The position numbers and the translations under genes are program-made. DNA of 64,000 nucleotides from Lachnospiraceae bacterium (GTDB lineage Bacteria > Bacillota > Clostridia > Lachnospirales > Lachnospiraceae), in assembly GCA_017469935.1 (NCBI GenBank), contig JAFUFL010000044.1:39264-103263 (forward strand), in the 5' to 3' direction. Position 1 is the stretch's first letter. Each line of letters starts with the position of its first letter. The notes under the pieces are model-generated. The model was given only the letters and a program-made list of their open reading frames with translations. It was not told where the DNA came from and did not search any database. Of the stretch, positions 25,101-34,027 are shown one piece after another.

Positions 25101-25901
25101 CTATCTGCAAAAATCGGATACTCGTTTCAAAAAATCGGGCGCCTCCTCATATAGTCCGTGCCCAAGGCCCTTATACATGTACAGCTTACAGTTTGGGATC
25201 CTTTCCGCCATTTCTACAGAGGCTTGCCCGGTGACGATCTTATCTTCCGCCCCTCCGATCACCAGTGTCGGGCAGACGATATGATCCAGCAGATCATAGG
25301 CATCGTGCGTCGCGCAGGACGCCGCCTGTATTCGAAAGCGTTTAAAGGACCTGGGCTTACCGATACTTCCCAGAAGCCGGTATGTGAGCCTTGCCTGTTT
25401 CAGCCTTTTGTCGGAATAAGAGCGCTCAGCTGTATCCAGCATAATCCCTTTATAATCACCGCGATCAGACATTCCAAGCCATCGTTTAATCACATCCCGT
25501 ATTGTGGCGTTTGGGCGGCTAAGTGTCACAGTCAGCACCAGTTTTTTCACCTTCTCCGGATGGTCAATGGCCAGCCACTGGGCAATCATACCTCCCTGAG
25601 AAACACCGACCACCGAGGCCGAAGACAGCCCGAGAGCATCCATAGCGATGTTCAGATCCTCTGCCATATCCCGTGTGGTCATGCCCGGAGACAGAATCCT
25701 GCGCCTGCTGAACACATACACAGTAAAATGCTCAGCCAGACTTCTGTATAGGAGTGCGAATGGCAGCGCCATCCCTTTGACCGTCTTCAGGCCGTCGCCC
25801 ACACCGGGGAGCAGGATGAGCGGTTTCCGACCGCTGCCAAAACGGATATAATCAACTGTTCCGGTCGGCAAGTTCAAAACACAGTTCTGTGCCTGCAGCA
25901 T
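25101..25901 (-). CDS. Alpha/beta hydrolase
   Basis: The ATG at 25901 (MLQAQN) has GGAGGG seven bases upstream, giving 266 residues. The nucleophile elbow is GVSQGG (Ser101), the acid lies in IGGAEDKIV and the base in GLGHGLYEE. The oxyanion region is LLPGVGDG. These belong to the broad esterase, lipase and peptidase superfamily, and the substrate cannot be assigned. It heads a run of closely spaced genes with rdgB and the NapH-like gene. Confidence 0.85.
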   Translation of the reverse strand: MLQAQNCVLNLPTGTVDYIRFGSGRKPLILLPGVGDGLKTVKGMALPFALLYRSLAEHFTVYVFSRRRILSPGMTTRDMAEDLNIAMDALGLSSASVVGVSQGGMIAQWLAIDHPEKVKKLVLTVTLSRPNATIRDVIKRWLGMSDRGDYKGIMLDTAERSYSDKRLKQARLTYRLLGSIGKPRSFKRFRIQAASCATHDAYDLLDHIVCPTLVIGGAEDKIVTGQASVEMAERIPNCKLYMYKGLGHGLYEEAPDFLKRVSDFCR

Positions 25902-26013
25902 GATATGGCCCTCCATTCAGAATCTTCTGCTTGTCCATGTCTTTTGCTTTCATCTACATACAATTTATCATGAATGCTTATATAGTTCTTAACAAAAAGT
26001 CTTGTCGATCGGC

Positions 26014-26427
26014 TCACATCACCATCAGAAGCGTTCCTGCACCAATCAGTACGCATCCCACAATGGACTTTGCCGTAAACTGCTCGTGCAGAAAGAGAAA
26101 AGCGAGAAAAAGTGTTATAAGTACGCTCAGCTTGTCAATCGGCACCACTTTGGACACATCCCCCATCTGAAGAGCTTTGTAATAGCACAGCCATGATGCT
26201 CCGGTGGCTAGACCGGAGAGGATAAGAAAAAGCCAGCTTTTCTGACTGATCTGCCCTATCCCATTATGCACACCTGTCAGAAAGACCATGCCCCAGGACA
26301 TAACGAGAACAACAGTTGTCCGGATTGCCGTTGCCAGTGTTGAGTCAACGCCCTCGATGCCGACCTTGGCAAGGATCGATGTCAGTGCTGCAAAAACAGA
26401 CGATAGTATCGCAAATAATAACCACAT
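26014..26427 (-). CDS. EamA-family (DMT) small membrane transporter
   Basis: The ATG at 26427 (MWLLFAIL) has GGAG at seven bases and gives 137 residues. Five hydrophobic segments and the end block VVPIDKLSVLITLFLAFLFL match a single EamA repeat. Such half-size proteins work as dimers in metabolite or drug export. No substrate clue is present. KptA lies 36 bases upstream on the same strand. Confidence 0.82.
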   Translation of the reverse strand: MWLLFAILSSVFAALTSILAKVGIEGVDSTLATAIRTTVVLVMSWGMVFLTGVHNGIGQISQKSWLFLILSGLATGASWLCYYKALQMGDVSKVVPIDKLSVLITLFLAFLFLHEQFTAKSIVGCVLIGAGTLLMVM

Positions 26428-26463
26428 TTTTTTCTCCAAAACTTAACAAAATGAGGCAGAGAA

Positions 26464-27039
26464 TCAGTCCTCGTGATCCGGCTCCTTATGCAGATATTCC
26501 GGCGGCACGCTCTTTGTCAGCCAAACGCCGTTTGCTGAAAGAAAGAATTTGTAGCCGTCCTCGCTCATTTTTTTGCAGTCAATCCCGTAGATCACTGGTC
26601 TTCCATGCCGGCTGCCGACTTTTCTGGCCGTTTCTGTATCTTTCGAGAGATGAACATAAAGACGGCTCTTCGGAATAAGGCCCTGCACATCGATGGATGG
26701 TACGAATTTCTCTCCCGTCCCATGCCACAATACATCCGGCGGGATCTTTTCTTCCAGTTCGACATCTACCGGTATGGAATGTCCCTGGTTTGCCCGGATC
26801 AGCGAATGGTCATCGTTAAAAGAATACCGCTGTTTCTCGTCAGTCCGGACAATCTCCTCCAGCGTTTCCATGTCGATCTCATTTCCCGGAGTATTATTGA
26901 TTCCGGCGATCAGCTCGCCGACATCCGCCCAACCGTGTTCATCTAAGGTGATCCCGATTGACTCCGGCTTATGGCGGAGAATCAGGGATATGAATTTGCT
27001 CAAGTTCTTTTTCTGTTTGTCGGATTTCTCATTTCTCAT
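26464..27039 (-). CDS. kptA: RNA 2'-phosphotransferase, Tpt1/KptA family
   Basis: The ATG at 27039 has GGAGG ten bases upstream, giving 191 residues. LSKFISLILRHKPESIG at the N-terminus, then LWHGTG, YVHLS and GRPVIYGID are the Tpt1/KptA signature blocks. The enzyme transfers a 2'-phosphate from RNA to NAD+, producing ADP-ribose 1'',2''-cyclic phosphate. In eukaryotes it completes tRNA splicing. Bacteria lack that pathway, so the natural substrate here is open. No ligase or RNA-repair partner is adjacent. Confidence 0.92.
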   Translation of the reverse strand: MRNEKSDKQKKNLSKFISLILRHKPESIGITLDEHGWADVGELIAGINNTPGNEIDMETLEEIVRTDEKQRYSFNDDHSLIRANQGHSIPVDVELEEKIPPDVLWHGTGEKFVPSIDVQGLIPKSRLYVHLSKDTETARKVGSRHGRPVIYGIDCKKMSEDGYKFFLSANGVWLTKSVPPEYLHKEPDHED

Positions 27040-27237
27040 TGGTTGTCTTTCCTCCGCCATTTTGGCTCTCGACTGTCTGATACATGCTTTCTTATCTCCG
27101 TCCCATTATAACATTAATAAAAAAACGTACACCGTTATTATGGCAATAAGCGCGAATTCCTGTTCACAGATCTCTGAAAACATGTCAAAATGGGAAGAGG
27201 CGCACGCGGCAGCAAAGACACTCCTTGTAACTGACTC

Positions 27238-27375
27238 ATGCATAAATTATATGATCGCGATTGCACCGAAGAGGAATTCCGGAACCTGAAGCATGTCATC
27301 TACGCCTGCACACTGCGAGTACATGATCCGGAATATAGCCATAGAAGAGAAGAAAGCAAAGGAGAATGGTTATGA
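27238..27375 (+). CDS. Possible small ORF or gene remnant overlapping the aldo/keto reductase start
   Basis: An ATG at 27238 opens a 45-codon frame (LYDRDCTEEEFRNLKHVIYA inside) whose TGA overlaps the next start codon by four bases (ATGA). No ribosome site is visible. The composition looks protein-like. A frame at 27139-27289 that overlaps in the next phase could be the other half of a frameshifted gene. I recognise no family. Apart from these frames I see nothing in 27040-27371. Confidence 0.3.
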   Translation: MHKLYDRDCTEEEFRNLKHVIYACTLRVHDPEYSHRREESKGEWL

Positions 27376-28493
27376 GCATTGATTTGAGTAGAATGCCGAA
27401 GCTTGGCTTTGGTCTGATGAGACTGCCGGAGAAGGACGGCGTAATCGACATTGCGCAGGTCTGCAGCATGGTTGATAAGTATATGGCTGCCGGCATGAAC
27501 TATTTTGACACTGCGTATGTGTATCACAGCGGCAAGTCGGAAGGCGTAGCAAAGGAAGCAATCGTTACGCGCTACGACAGAGACAAATTCATGCTGGCCA
27601 CAAAGCTTCCGGCATGGGAGATCAAAAAAGAGTCGGATGTGGACCGCATCTTCAACGAGCAGCTGCAGAGGGCCGGAGTGAATTATTTTGACTTCTACCT
27701 GCTGCACTCCATCGAGGACGGATCGAATTATGACACCTATGTCAAATATGACTGCTTCAAGTGGGGCATCGAGAAAAAGAAGGAGGGAAAGATCAAGCAC
27801 TTTGGCTTCTCCTTCCATGGAAGCCCGGAACTTCTTGAACAGATCGTGGATTCCCATCCTGAGATCGAATTTGTACAGATCCAGTACAACTATCTGGACA
27901 GGACGAATCCGGTGGTGAGAAGCCAGAGGCTCTACGAGATTCTCAGCAGCAGAAATATCCCGATTATCGTCATGGAGCCTGTGCGCGGCGGAAAGCTGGC
28001 AAATATGACGCCGGAGATCATGGAGAAGTTTGAAGCCGCAAGACCCGGCGCGTCAGCTGCCTCCTGGGCGCTCCGTTTTGTCGGCTCGCAGCCCGGCGTG
28101 ATGACAATCCTGTCCGGCATGTCCACCGAGGCACAGATGGAGGACAATATCAGGACCTTCACGAACTTTGAGCCGATGAACTCAGAGGAGTTTGCGCTTA
28201 TTGATGAGGTGACTTCCGAGCTCCTCAAAGTGCCCCAGATCGGATGTACGTCCTGCAAATATTGCTGTGACGGATGTCCTTCCGGAATCAGCATCCCTGA
28301 CGTGTTCCGCACGATCAACACGCTGCGGCGCCATCCCGACGACTGGAGATCCAAGAATTTCTATTCGGGTCTGATCAAGAGAAGCGGAAAGGCTTCTGAC
28401 TGCATCGCGTGCGGGCAGTGTGAGAGCGTATGTCCGCAGCACCTTCCGATCATCGAGCTGATGAAGGAAGCGGCGGAAGTTCTTGGAAAATAA
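27372..28493 (+). CDS. Aldo/keto reductase with C-terminal 4Fe-4S domain (copy 1)
   Basis: The ATG at 27372 (MSIDLSRMP) has GGAG seven bases upstream; an ATG six bases earlier is too close to it. It has 373 residues. The AKR barrel begins LGFGLMRLP and has the catalytic Asp and Tyr in FDTAYVYHSG. The C-terminal third carries CTSCKYCCDGCP and CIACGQCESVCPQH, a ferredoxin-like 8Fe domain found in anaerobe AKRs. The electron donor and substrate are unknown. A paralogue lies at 39115-40248. Confidence 0.9.
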   Translation: MSIDLSRMPKLGFGLMRLPEKDGVIDIAQVCSMVDKYMAAGMNYFDTAYVYHSGKSEGVAKEAIVTRYDRDKFMLATKLPAWEIKKESDVDRIFNEQLQRAGVNYFDFYLLHSIEDGSNYDTYVKYDCFKWGIEKKKEGKIKHFGFSFHGSPELLEQIVDSHPEIEFVQIQYNYLDRTNPVVRSQRLYEILSSRNIPIIVMEPVRGGKLANMTPEIMEKFEAARPGASAASWALRFVGSQPGVMTILSGMSTEAQMEDNIRTFTNFEPMNSEEFALIDEVTSELLKVPQIGCTSCKYCCDGCPSGISIPDVFRTINTLRRHPDDWRSKNFYSGLIKRSGKASDCIACGQCESVCPQHLPIIELMKEAAEVLGK

Positions 28494-28561
28494 TACAGGA
28501 ACAGATATTTTGACGGGTCTGTCGCGTTTTGTAAAAATGCGACGTCCTTGAATAAGCACTG

Positions 28562-28590
28562 AAACTCCGGCCAAATGGCCGGAGTTTTGC
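28562..28590. terminator. Bidirectional terminator
   Basis: AAACTCCGGCC (28562-28572) pairs with GGCCGGAGTTT (28577-28587) around AAAT. It sits between the convergent aldo/keto reductase and MoxR genes, with GCGTTTTATG following on the plus strand. Confidence 0.75.
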
Positions 28591-28609
28591 GTTTTATGTT
28601 ATCGTTATT

Positions 28610-29674
28610 TTAATGATTCTGCCCAAACTGCTCGGTGGGAACTGCCACCGTGCGCAGGATATCTTCCATCACCGCTTTTTGGCCCGCCGTCCGCCCTATG
28701 TGACGGGTGAGCACGAGCCGGTGCGCACAGACCGAAACGGCCAGCCTGGTGATATCTTCCGGAACGACGTAAGTCCTGCCCTCGAGAAAAGCCAGGCTCT
28801 GCGAAGCGTGAAGGAGGGCGAGCGTACCGCGAGGGCTTACGCCCGCCTCGATATCCGGCCTCTCTCGTGTAACCTTGACCAGCGCCGAAATATAGCGGAT
28901 CAGGTCCTGTGACACCTGCACCCTTCCTGCCTCCTGCCGCGCCAGTCTGATCGTCTCGGCGTCGGCAACCGGAAAAATATCTGTTTCCCAGCTGCTCCTG
29001 CGGATCTCCTGCCCGGCGCTGTGCCCGTCGCCGTTTTTCTGCCCGGCGCTGCTCCCGTCTCCATTCTCCTGCCCTTGGATCCTTTCTCTCCTGGCCAGCG
29101 ACCGCGCCATGATTCTGCACTCGTTCTCCTCATCCGGAAGTCCTATAGACAATTTCATCAAAAAGCGGTCCATCTGCGCCTCCGGCAGCGGAAAAGTGCC
29201 GCCGGTCTCAATCGGGTTCTGGGTCGCGATCACGAAGAACGGCTCCGGCAGCGGCCGCGTGACTCCGTCGGTCGTCACCTGCTTTTCCTCCATGCACTCC
29301 AAAAGCCCCGCCTGTGTTCTGGGCGTCGCCCTGTTGATCTCATCCGCCAGCAAAATATTGCAAAAAACAGGCCCCGGCCGAAACGTAAATTCCCCGCTCG
29401 CCTGACTGTATACGGAAAGGCCTGTCATGTCCGTCGGCAGAAGGTCCGGCGTGAACTGAATCCTCTGATACCGCATAGCCAGAGATCTTGCCAGCGTCCT
29501 CGCCAGTGTTGTCTTTCCTGTCCCCGGAAGGTCTTCGAGCAGCACATGCCCGCCGGTGATGAGCGCCGTCATGATCATCCTGGTCACATCCTCACATCCG
29601 ACCATGACCTTCGCGATATTGTCTTCGATGGACAATATTTTGGCGCGTACAGATTCGCTCTGCCTGTTCTCCAT
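28610..29674 (-). CDS. MoxR-family AAA+ ATPase
   Basis: A 354-residue protein: Walker A LPGTGKTTLART (about residues 44-55), Walker B ILLADEINRA, sensor ATQNPIE, and the MoxR block QAGLLECMEEKQVT. MoxR ATPases act as chaperones that help assemble or activate partner complexes, typically with DUF58 and VWA proteins. An insert near residues 200-225 consists of two copies of NGDG..SAGQ encoded by a DNA minisatellite (about 29010-29072). It is the last gene of the DUF58/DUF4129-like/MoxR operon. AGGAGG precedes the start. Confidence 0.92.
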   Translation of the reverse strand: MENRQSESVRAKILSIEDNIAKVMVGCEDVTRMIMTALITGGHVLLEDLPGTGKTTLARTLARSLAMRYQRIQFTPDLLPTDMTGLSVYSQASGEFTFRPGPVFCNILLADEINRATPRTQAGLLECMEEKQVTTDGVTRPLPEPFFVIATQNPIETGGTFPLPEAQMDRFLMKLSIGLPDEENECRIMARSLARRERIQGQENGDGSSAGQKNGDGHSAGQEIRRSSWETDIFPVADAETIRLARQEAGRVQVSQDLIRYISALVKVTRERPDIEAGVSPRGTLALLHASQSLAFLEGRTYVVPEDITRLAVSVCAHRLVLTRHIGRTAGQKAVMEDILRTVAVPTEQFGQNH

Positions 29675-29756
29675 GGCTTTCCTCCTGAATTTCTATTTAG
29701 AAGAAATGGCACCGGGCTGCTTCGCCAGGTCAGCACAGATTCCCTCCAATTCCTTA

Positions 29757-31079
29757 TCACACCAGTTTCCGCTTAACCATTTCCTGCCGGCGCAGCTCCG
29801 CTTCACTCCTTCGCCGCACCAGTTCCCGCATGCGCTGCAAGTCACCGCGGTCCGTGAGCCCGGGCGCGAATCTTGCCTTTTCGTAGAGCCGGTGGATTTC
29901 CTGCCACTCCTCCTCCAGGGCCTCGTCTCCGGCCACCGCAAGCTCGATCTGCGACGGCGTGTAGGAGGCGGGTACCTTGGTTCCCTCCGGGTACAGGCGG
30001 ACCAGCGAGATATACGCCCTTCGGATCCCTGCCGCCGGCCCGAGCCCTGCGAGCAGAGGCAGCCGCTCAGGCAGCCGCCCTTCTCCGGTGCGGATTTTCC
30101 GACGCTTTTCCCTGGTGTGATAGCGCTTCCTCGTGTCGACGGTCTCCGGGTCCACGGAAAGAAAACTGTAGTACAAGTTGTACAGACTCCAATAGATCAT
30201 GTATAGGATCAGCGCTGCGCCGGCTGCGATAAGAACCCACTCCACAACGGTCCAGAGCGTTTGAAGCCATGGATACGCCTCCTCTGCCGCCTCGATGTTG
30301 AACGGATTGAACGGTCCCGCAGTTCCCCCTCCTCCGCCGCTCATCCAACCAAACAGCGTAATAAAAAGCCACAGGATCGCCCCGACGATCAGGCCGATCA
30401 GCATCACGACTCCATCTATAAGCCAAAATACAGTTCCCTCATCGGAACACACCGCCGTGAGGCATACGCACAGGACCAGCGCTGCGGCCAGATAGAGGAA
30501 CAAAAGACCGGCGTTGAGACGCCGGATCTTCCCATACGGCACTCGCGCCCTCTCAGAGGCGGCGTAATATGTGCGATCCAGACTTTTTTGGTTGTGCCAG
30601 GCCAGAAAAAGGAGTACCAGAGCAGTCTCCATGCAAAAAGCCAGAGCCAGCAGTTGTTTGACATCACTGAAAGTACCCAACATCCAAATGAGGATCGGAA
30701 GCACCAGGTAGTACGGGCTTGGAACGAAGACCGGTCTCTGCCCGATCCGCCCCTCGTACAGGCACCAGACCTCTGCCAGGCTGATCACAACGAGCGGGAT
30801 CAGGAATTTCGGGACCGTCAGGCTGCTCACAAGCGCCGTCAGGGCGACAAAACCAATACAGGAAATCGTGAAGACCGGAAAGGAGCGAACCCTGTGCCGC
30901 AGTTGGTCGGCTGCCAGCGCGACTGCCGTCATAAACAGACAAAGGGCCAGAATCGCAAAGCGCGAAGCACCGGCGAGCATTCCGAGCGCTGCTGCCGAGC
31001 CCGCCAGCATCACGATATTGGTTATGATCCGGATCACGCGCAGTCCTGTACGCTCCCCTGCCGTTCGATCGTTCCCCAT
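29757..31079 (-). CDS. Multi-pass membrane protein with DUF4129-like C-terminal domain
   Basis: A 440-residue protein with eight or more hydrophobic segments in its first about 300 residues. An Arg/Lys-rich cytoplasmic tail has the pattern AYISLVRLYPEG, SYTPSQIE and WQEIHRLYEKARFA, which resembles the DUF4129 domain normally attached to transglutaminase-like proteins in MoxR clusters. No Cys-His-Asp transglutaminase triad is visible, so only the membrane and tail parts are here. The start has GGAGAG and lies 27 bases after the DUF58 stop. Confidence 0.7.
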   Translation of the reverse strand: MGNDRTAGERTGLRVIRIITNIVMLAGSAAALGMLAGASRFAILALCLFMTAVALAADQLRHRVRSFPVFTISCIGFVALTALVSSLTVPKFLIPLVVISLAEVWCLYEGRIGQRPVFVPSPYYLVLPILIWMLGTFSDVKQLLALAFCMETALVLLFLAWHNQKSLDRTYYAASERARVPYGKIRRLNAGLLFLYLAAALVLCVCLTAVCSDEGTVFWLIDGVVMLIGLIVGAILWLFITLFGWMSGGGGGTAGPFNPFNIEAAEEAYPWLQTLWTVVEWVLIAAGAALILYMIYWSLYNLYYSFLSVDPETVDTRKRYHTREKRRKIRTGEGRLPERLPLLAGLGPAAGIRRAYISLVRLYPEGTKVPASYTPSQIELAVAGDEALEEEWQEIHRLYEKARFAPGLTDRGDLQRMRELVRRRSEAELRRQEMVKRKLV

Positions 31080-31106
31080 GAATTAACTCTCCATTAGTCC
31101 CAGCGG

Positions 31107-32315
31107 TCAGATTCCTATAAACCGGATGCTCGCGGGCACTTCCTTGCGCTCCACCTGCGGGTCCAGAATACAGATCCAGAGCAGGCCTGCATCCTGTCCC
31201 GAGAATCCGCCCCCGGAAGGTCCGTACTGCCCGGCAGTAAACCCGCTGCCCTGCCCGGCGCATAGTGCGGCGAGCGCATCTGCCTCCGCCAGGAGCGCAT
31301 CGGTCTGGCCGGAGGAAATCATGCACAGGGCTGTATTTTGACACGCGTCTGTGCCGGAAGTGGAAACTCCTGCCATTCTGTTCAATCTCTCTTCCCGGAG
31401 AAGTTCCGAAAATGGCCGCGGCTTCACAGACAGGCTGACCCTGGCCAGCGCCTCACCGATGGCGCCGAGGTGCCGCTCTGAACTGCCCGATGACGTCGCC
31501 ACTTCCTTTCCCGTGATGACGTCTCTTCCGTTGGAAGCGATGCTGACCGGGATCTGCGCCTGTATGCACCGCCCGGCCAGTGTGTAGGCGAGCCGGATTC
31601 CCTGCTCCAGCAGTTCTTCACTGTAGCGGATCGATGGTGGCTCCACATCGAGCAGAAACCGGATATGCTGACCGCACGTGTAATCCCTGATGTTTACCAT
31701 GTATTCGCCTGTCCTGGCAGACGCCTTCCAGTTGATGGCGCTGAGCGGGTCCCCGCGCGTGTACTCTCGAATTCCTCTGAATGAAAATGCGTCCTGATAC
31801 AGCCGGTTTCTCGATACGATTTCCCCTACGATCTGCCTTGAGATTTCCAAAGTCACATCATCTTCCAGCATCCGCGGGCAGACCAGCAGCGAAGCCGCCT
31901 GGCTCATGCTCAGGTACCGAACCCCTTCCGTGAAGAAATCCGGAAGGGCGATGGCGGCCTCGCTGATCAGGTAATATCCCCTTTTGCCAGCCCGGACAGG
32001 CTGCCTTCTTGTGACCTCTTCAAACCCGCTCATGCCAAAATATTCCGACACGTTCGTTCTGTCCGACACCGTCGCGTTTCGGTCATCGTCAATCTCCAGC
32101 GAGCGATCCATCTTAAAGGACAGCTTGATAACAGGCAGCGGAAGGAACTTGTCATTCGTCACTGTTTCCACCAGTATTGTTTCGTCGCCCTCTTCCACAT
32201 CCCGCTCCTCAAACCGCAGTTCTGCCTGCAGGCCGTTCTTCCAGAGCTTTCCGTAGACAATATTCAGGACAAAATACATGGCCAGAACGCTGACCGGGAT
32301 CCAGATAAGAAGCAT
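31107..32315 (-). CDS. DUF58-domain membrane protein
   Basis: A 402-residue protein with one N-terminal membrane helix (residues 1-22). The signature FRGIREYTRGDPLSAINWKA (about residues 180-200) marks the DUF58 family, whose C-terminal half resembles a von Willebrand A fold. DUF58 proteins accompany MoxR ATPases and are thought to be their partners at the membrane. It is the first gene of the three-gene MoxR operon. The C-terminal region is Gly/Ser-rich and variable. Confidence 0.88.
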   Translation of the reverse strand: MLLIWIPVSVLAMYFVLNIVYGKLWKNGLQAELRFEERDVEEGDETILVETVTNDKFLPLPVIKLSFKMDRSLEIDDDRNATVSDRTNVSEYFGMSGFEEVTRRQPVRAGKRGYYLISEAAIALPDFFTEGVRYLSMSQAASLLVCPRMLEDDVTLEISRQIVGEIVSRNRLYQDAFSFRGIREYTRGDPLSAINWKASARTGEYMVNIRDYTCGQHIRFLLDVEPPSIRYSEELLEQGIRLAYTLAGRCIQAQIPVSIASNGRDVITGKEVATSSGSSERHLGAIGEALARVSLSVKPRPFSELLREERLNRMAGVSTSGTDACQNTALCMISSGQTDALLAEADALAALCAGQGSGFTAGQYGPSGGGFSGQDAGLLWICILDPQVERKEVPASIRFIGI

Positions 32316-32372
32316 TTCTGTCTACCTTCACCAACAAAAAGGCATCCGATGTCAAGGAGATTCCACCGGTTT

Positions 32373-32810
32373 TCACGGATGTCCGTAAGGGCCCTGTTTT
32401 CCGTCTACTGCCGGATATGTCTGGTGCGGCAGGTGACGCAGATGTCTTTCGGCGATCGCGAAACGGGTCTTTCTGATGATATCCACAGTTCTGCATACCA
32501 TCTCATCGGATTTCCCAAATGGCGACTCCACCTCAAAATATTCCGTTTCCGTGAACTCTCCCTGTACCATACCGCTGACGTGATGGGCTGTCACAAAAAG
32601 TTCCCAGCACAGAACGCCATCCTCACGCAGAGTCCCTTCGCCGGCTTCAATTTGGACTGTGAGCTGTGCCGGCCACGCGTAATCGAAGACCACCACGTCG
32701 TCTTCTTTGTTCTGTAAAGCACGCCTGAAAATGCGGGCGTGTGACTGATTGTTCTCTGTTTCCGTACTCAGGACATATTCGTAGTCACTATTCTTGTATA
32801 TTATCTTCAC
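32373..32810 (-). CDS. Conserved hypothetical protein
   Basis: A GTG at 32810 with GGGAG upstream starts a 145-residue protein; no ATG fits. It contains FDYAWPAQLTVQIE and FEVESPFGKSDEMV and looks like a soluble alpha/beta protein. No catalytic motif is visible and I do not assign a family. It starts two bases after the stop of the 60-residue gene upstream, so the pair is probably translated together. The DUF58 gene follows 57 bases later. Confidence 0.65.
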   Translation of the reverse strand: MKIIYKNSDYEYVLSTETENNQSHARIFRRALQNKEDDVVVFDYAWPAQLTVQIEAGEGTLREDGVLCWELFVTAHHVSGMVQGEFTETEYFEVESPFGKSDEMVCRTVDIIRKTRFAIAERHLRHLPHQTYPAVDGKQGPYGHP

Positions 32811-32812
32811 CG

Positions 32813-32995
32813 TTACGCTTCTCCCTCCAGATAATCAGATATGATATCAACCACATCATCCAGGCCTTCCAGTGCTTCGCCAAGCCCTTCTGTCTCTTTT
32901 CCTTCTTCGTCCATCTCCATCGTGATCCCTGCCAGTCTGTTTTTGGCAAATCTCACCTGTGCCAGTACTTCCTTTACTTCTTTCTTATAGTCCAT
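32813..32995 (-). CDS. Small acidic helical hypothetical protein
   Basis: Starting at the ATG at 32995, eight bases after AGAGG, this encodes 60 residues, strongly acidic and helical (MDYKKEVKEVLAQVRFAKNR start). It could form a coiled coil or bundle. It lies two bases upstream of the conserved hypothetical gene. A function is not evident. Confidence 0.6.
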   Translation of the reverse strand: MDYKKEVKEVLAQVRFAKNRLAGITMEMDEEGKETEGLGEALEGLDDVVDIISDYLEGEA

Positions 32996-33075
32996 CACAT
33001 TTTCCTCTTTGTCTTATTTAGGGTTCGTAGAGCGAGCCGTTGTGCTGCGTGCGGGCTGCTTTTCTAACAGATTCC

Positions 33076-33966
33076 TTAACCTGCATACTTCTTTAGAATC
33101 CATCTTACATCCGGCAGGTATCCGCGACCGAACATGTTCAGATGGTTGAGCAGCTGGTACAGGTTATACAGATCTTTCCGGTCCCCATAACCCGGCTGCA
33201 GCATCCCGGTGTCTCTGTAAGCTTCGTAAAAGACCTGCGGGAATCCTCCAAACAGTTCTGTCATGGCGATGTCAATCTCGGGATGCCCGTAGTAGACGGC
33301 CGGATCGATAAGCCATCCTTTCCCGTCATCCCCGGTGATCATATTTCCCGACCACAGATCTCCGTGGACAAGGGAAGGCCTGTCCGGCTCCACAAGAAAC
33401 CGGTCAAGATGATCCAGAAGATACTCTGCTCTTCTCCTGTCCTCCGCCATGAGATAGTTTCCGGCTGACTTTATCTGCGGTGCAAGACGGCAGTCGCGGA
33501 AAAAGGGGATCCATTTGTCGTGCGGAGTATTGATCTGTTTTCTTGCGCCGATCCAGTTGTTCTCCTCGAATCCGTATTTCCCAAATTCGGGAAGATCAGC
33601 CTTATGTACAGCTGCCAGTTCTTCTGCGAATGTTTCCCAATAATGGCTGATCCGGCCGCCGCCCCGGATATATGTGAGGAGCAAGAAAGAAAAACCTGTA
33701 TCCGTCCCTGCACCGAGAACAGCAGGCACTCCGATCGCACCTGTTGCTCTGATTGCTTCTAAGCCTGTCGCTTCTGCCTTGAAATTAGTCAGAAAAGCCG
33801 GGAGGTTTGACTTCATGAACAGAATAGTACCATCATCCAACGTAATGGTGCAGGCTTCATTGATATCGCCTCCTGCCACATAGTTCTTTTTTACAACATA
33901 CCGACTTTCTCCGAAGATGCTCTTTACAGCTTCGGAGACAGAGGTAAATAACTTGATATCAGGCAT
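33076..33966 (-). CDS. Fructosamine kinase-family protein
   Basis: The ATG at 33966 (MPDIKLF) follows GGAGGAG and gives 296 residues. The block LVHGDLWSGN (about residues 193-202) holds the catalytic Asp and Asn of the aminoglycoside-phosphotransferase fold, and GWLIDPAVYYGHPEIDI is the metal-binding Asp region typical of fructosamine-3-kinases. These phosphorylate ketosamines on glycated proteins or amino acids so that they break down. Its start overlaps the end of a truncated acetyltransferase start. Confidence 0.88.
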   Translation of the reverse strand: MPDIKLFTSVSEAVKSIFGESRYVVKKNYVAGGDINEACTITLDDGTILFMKSNLPAFLTNFKAEATGLEAIRATGAIGVPAVLGAGTDTGFSFLLLTYIRGGGRISHYWETFAEELAAVHKADLPEFGKYGFEENNWIGARKQINTPHDKWIPFFRDCRLAPQIKSAGNYLMAEDRRRAEYLLDHLDRFLVEPDRPSLVHGDLWSGNMITGDDGKGWLIDPAVYYGHPEIDIAMTELFGGFPQVFYEAYRDTGMLQPGYGDRKDLYNLYQLLNHLNMFGRGYLPDVRWILKKYAG

Positions 33967-34027
33967 ACACTCCTCCGGAGTCACTATCCTCCCAGCGGCG
34001 CAGGATCAGTCGTTTTGTTTCAAGCAT
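33959..34027 (-). pseudogene. Remnant of a GNAT acetyltransferase N-terminus
   Basis: The ATG at 34027 starts MLETKRLILRRWEDSD, the classic first strand and loop of GNAT acetyltransferases, then stops after 22 codons. The stop overlaps the fructosamine kinase start by eight bases. The rest of the acetyltransferase is gone, as if a deletion joined the two genes. The same frame is open upstream to an ATG at 34144 (total 61 codons); that portion is not recognisable. Confidence 0.5.
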
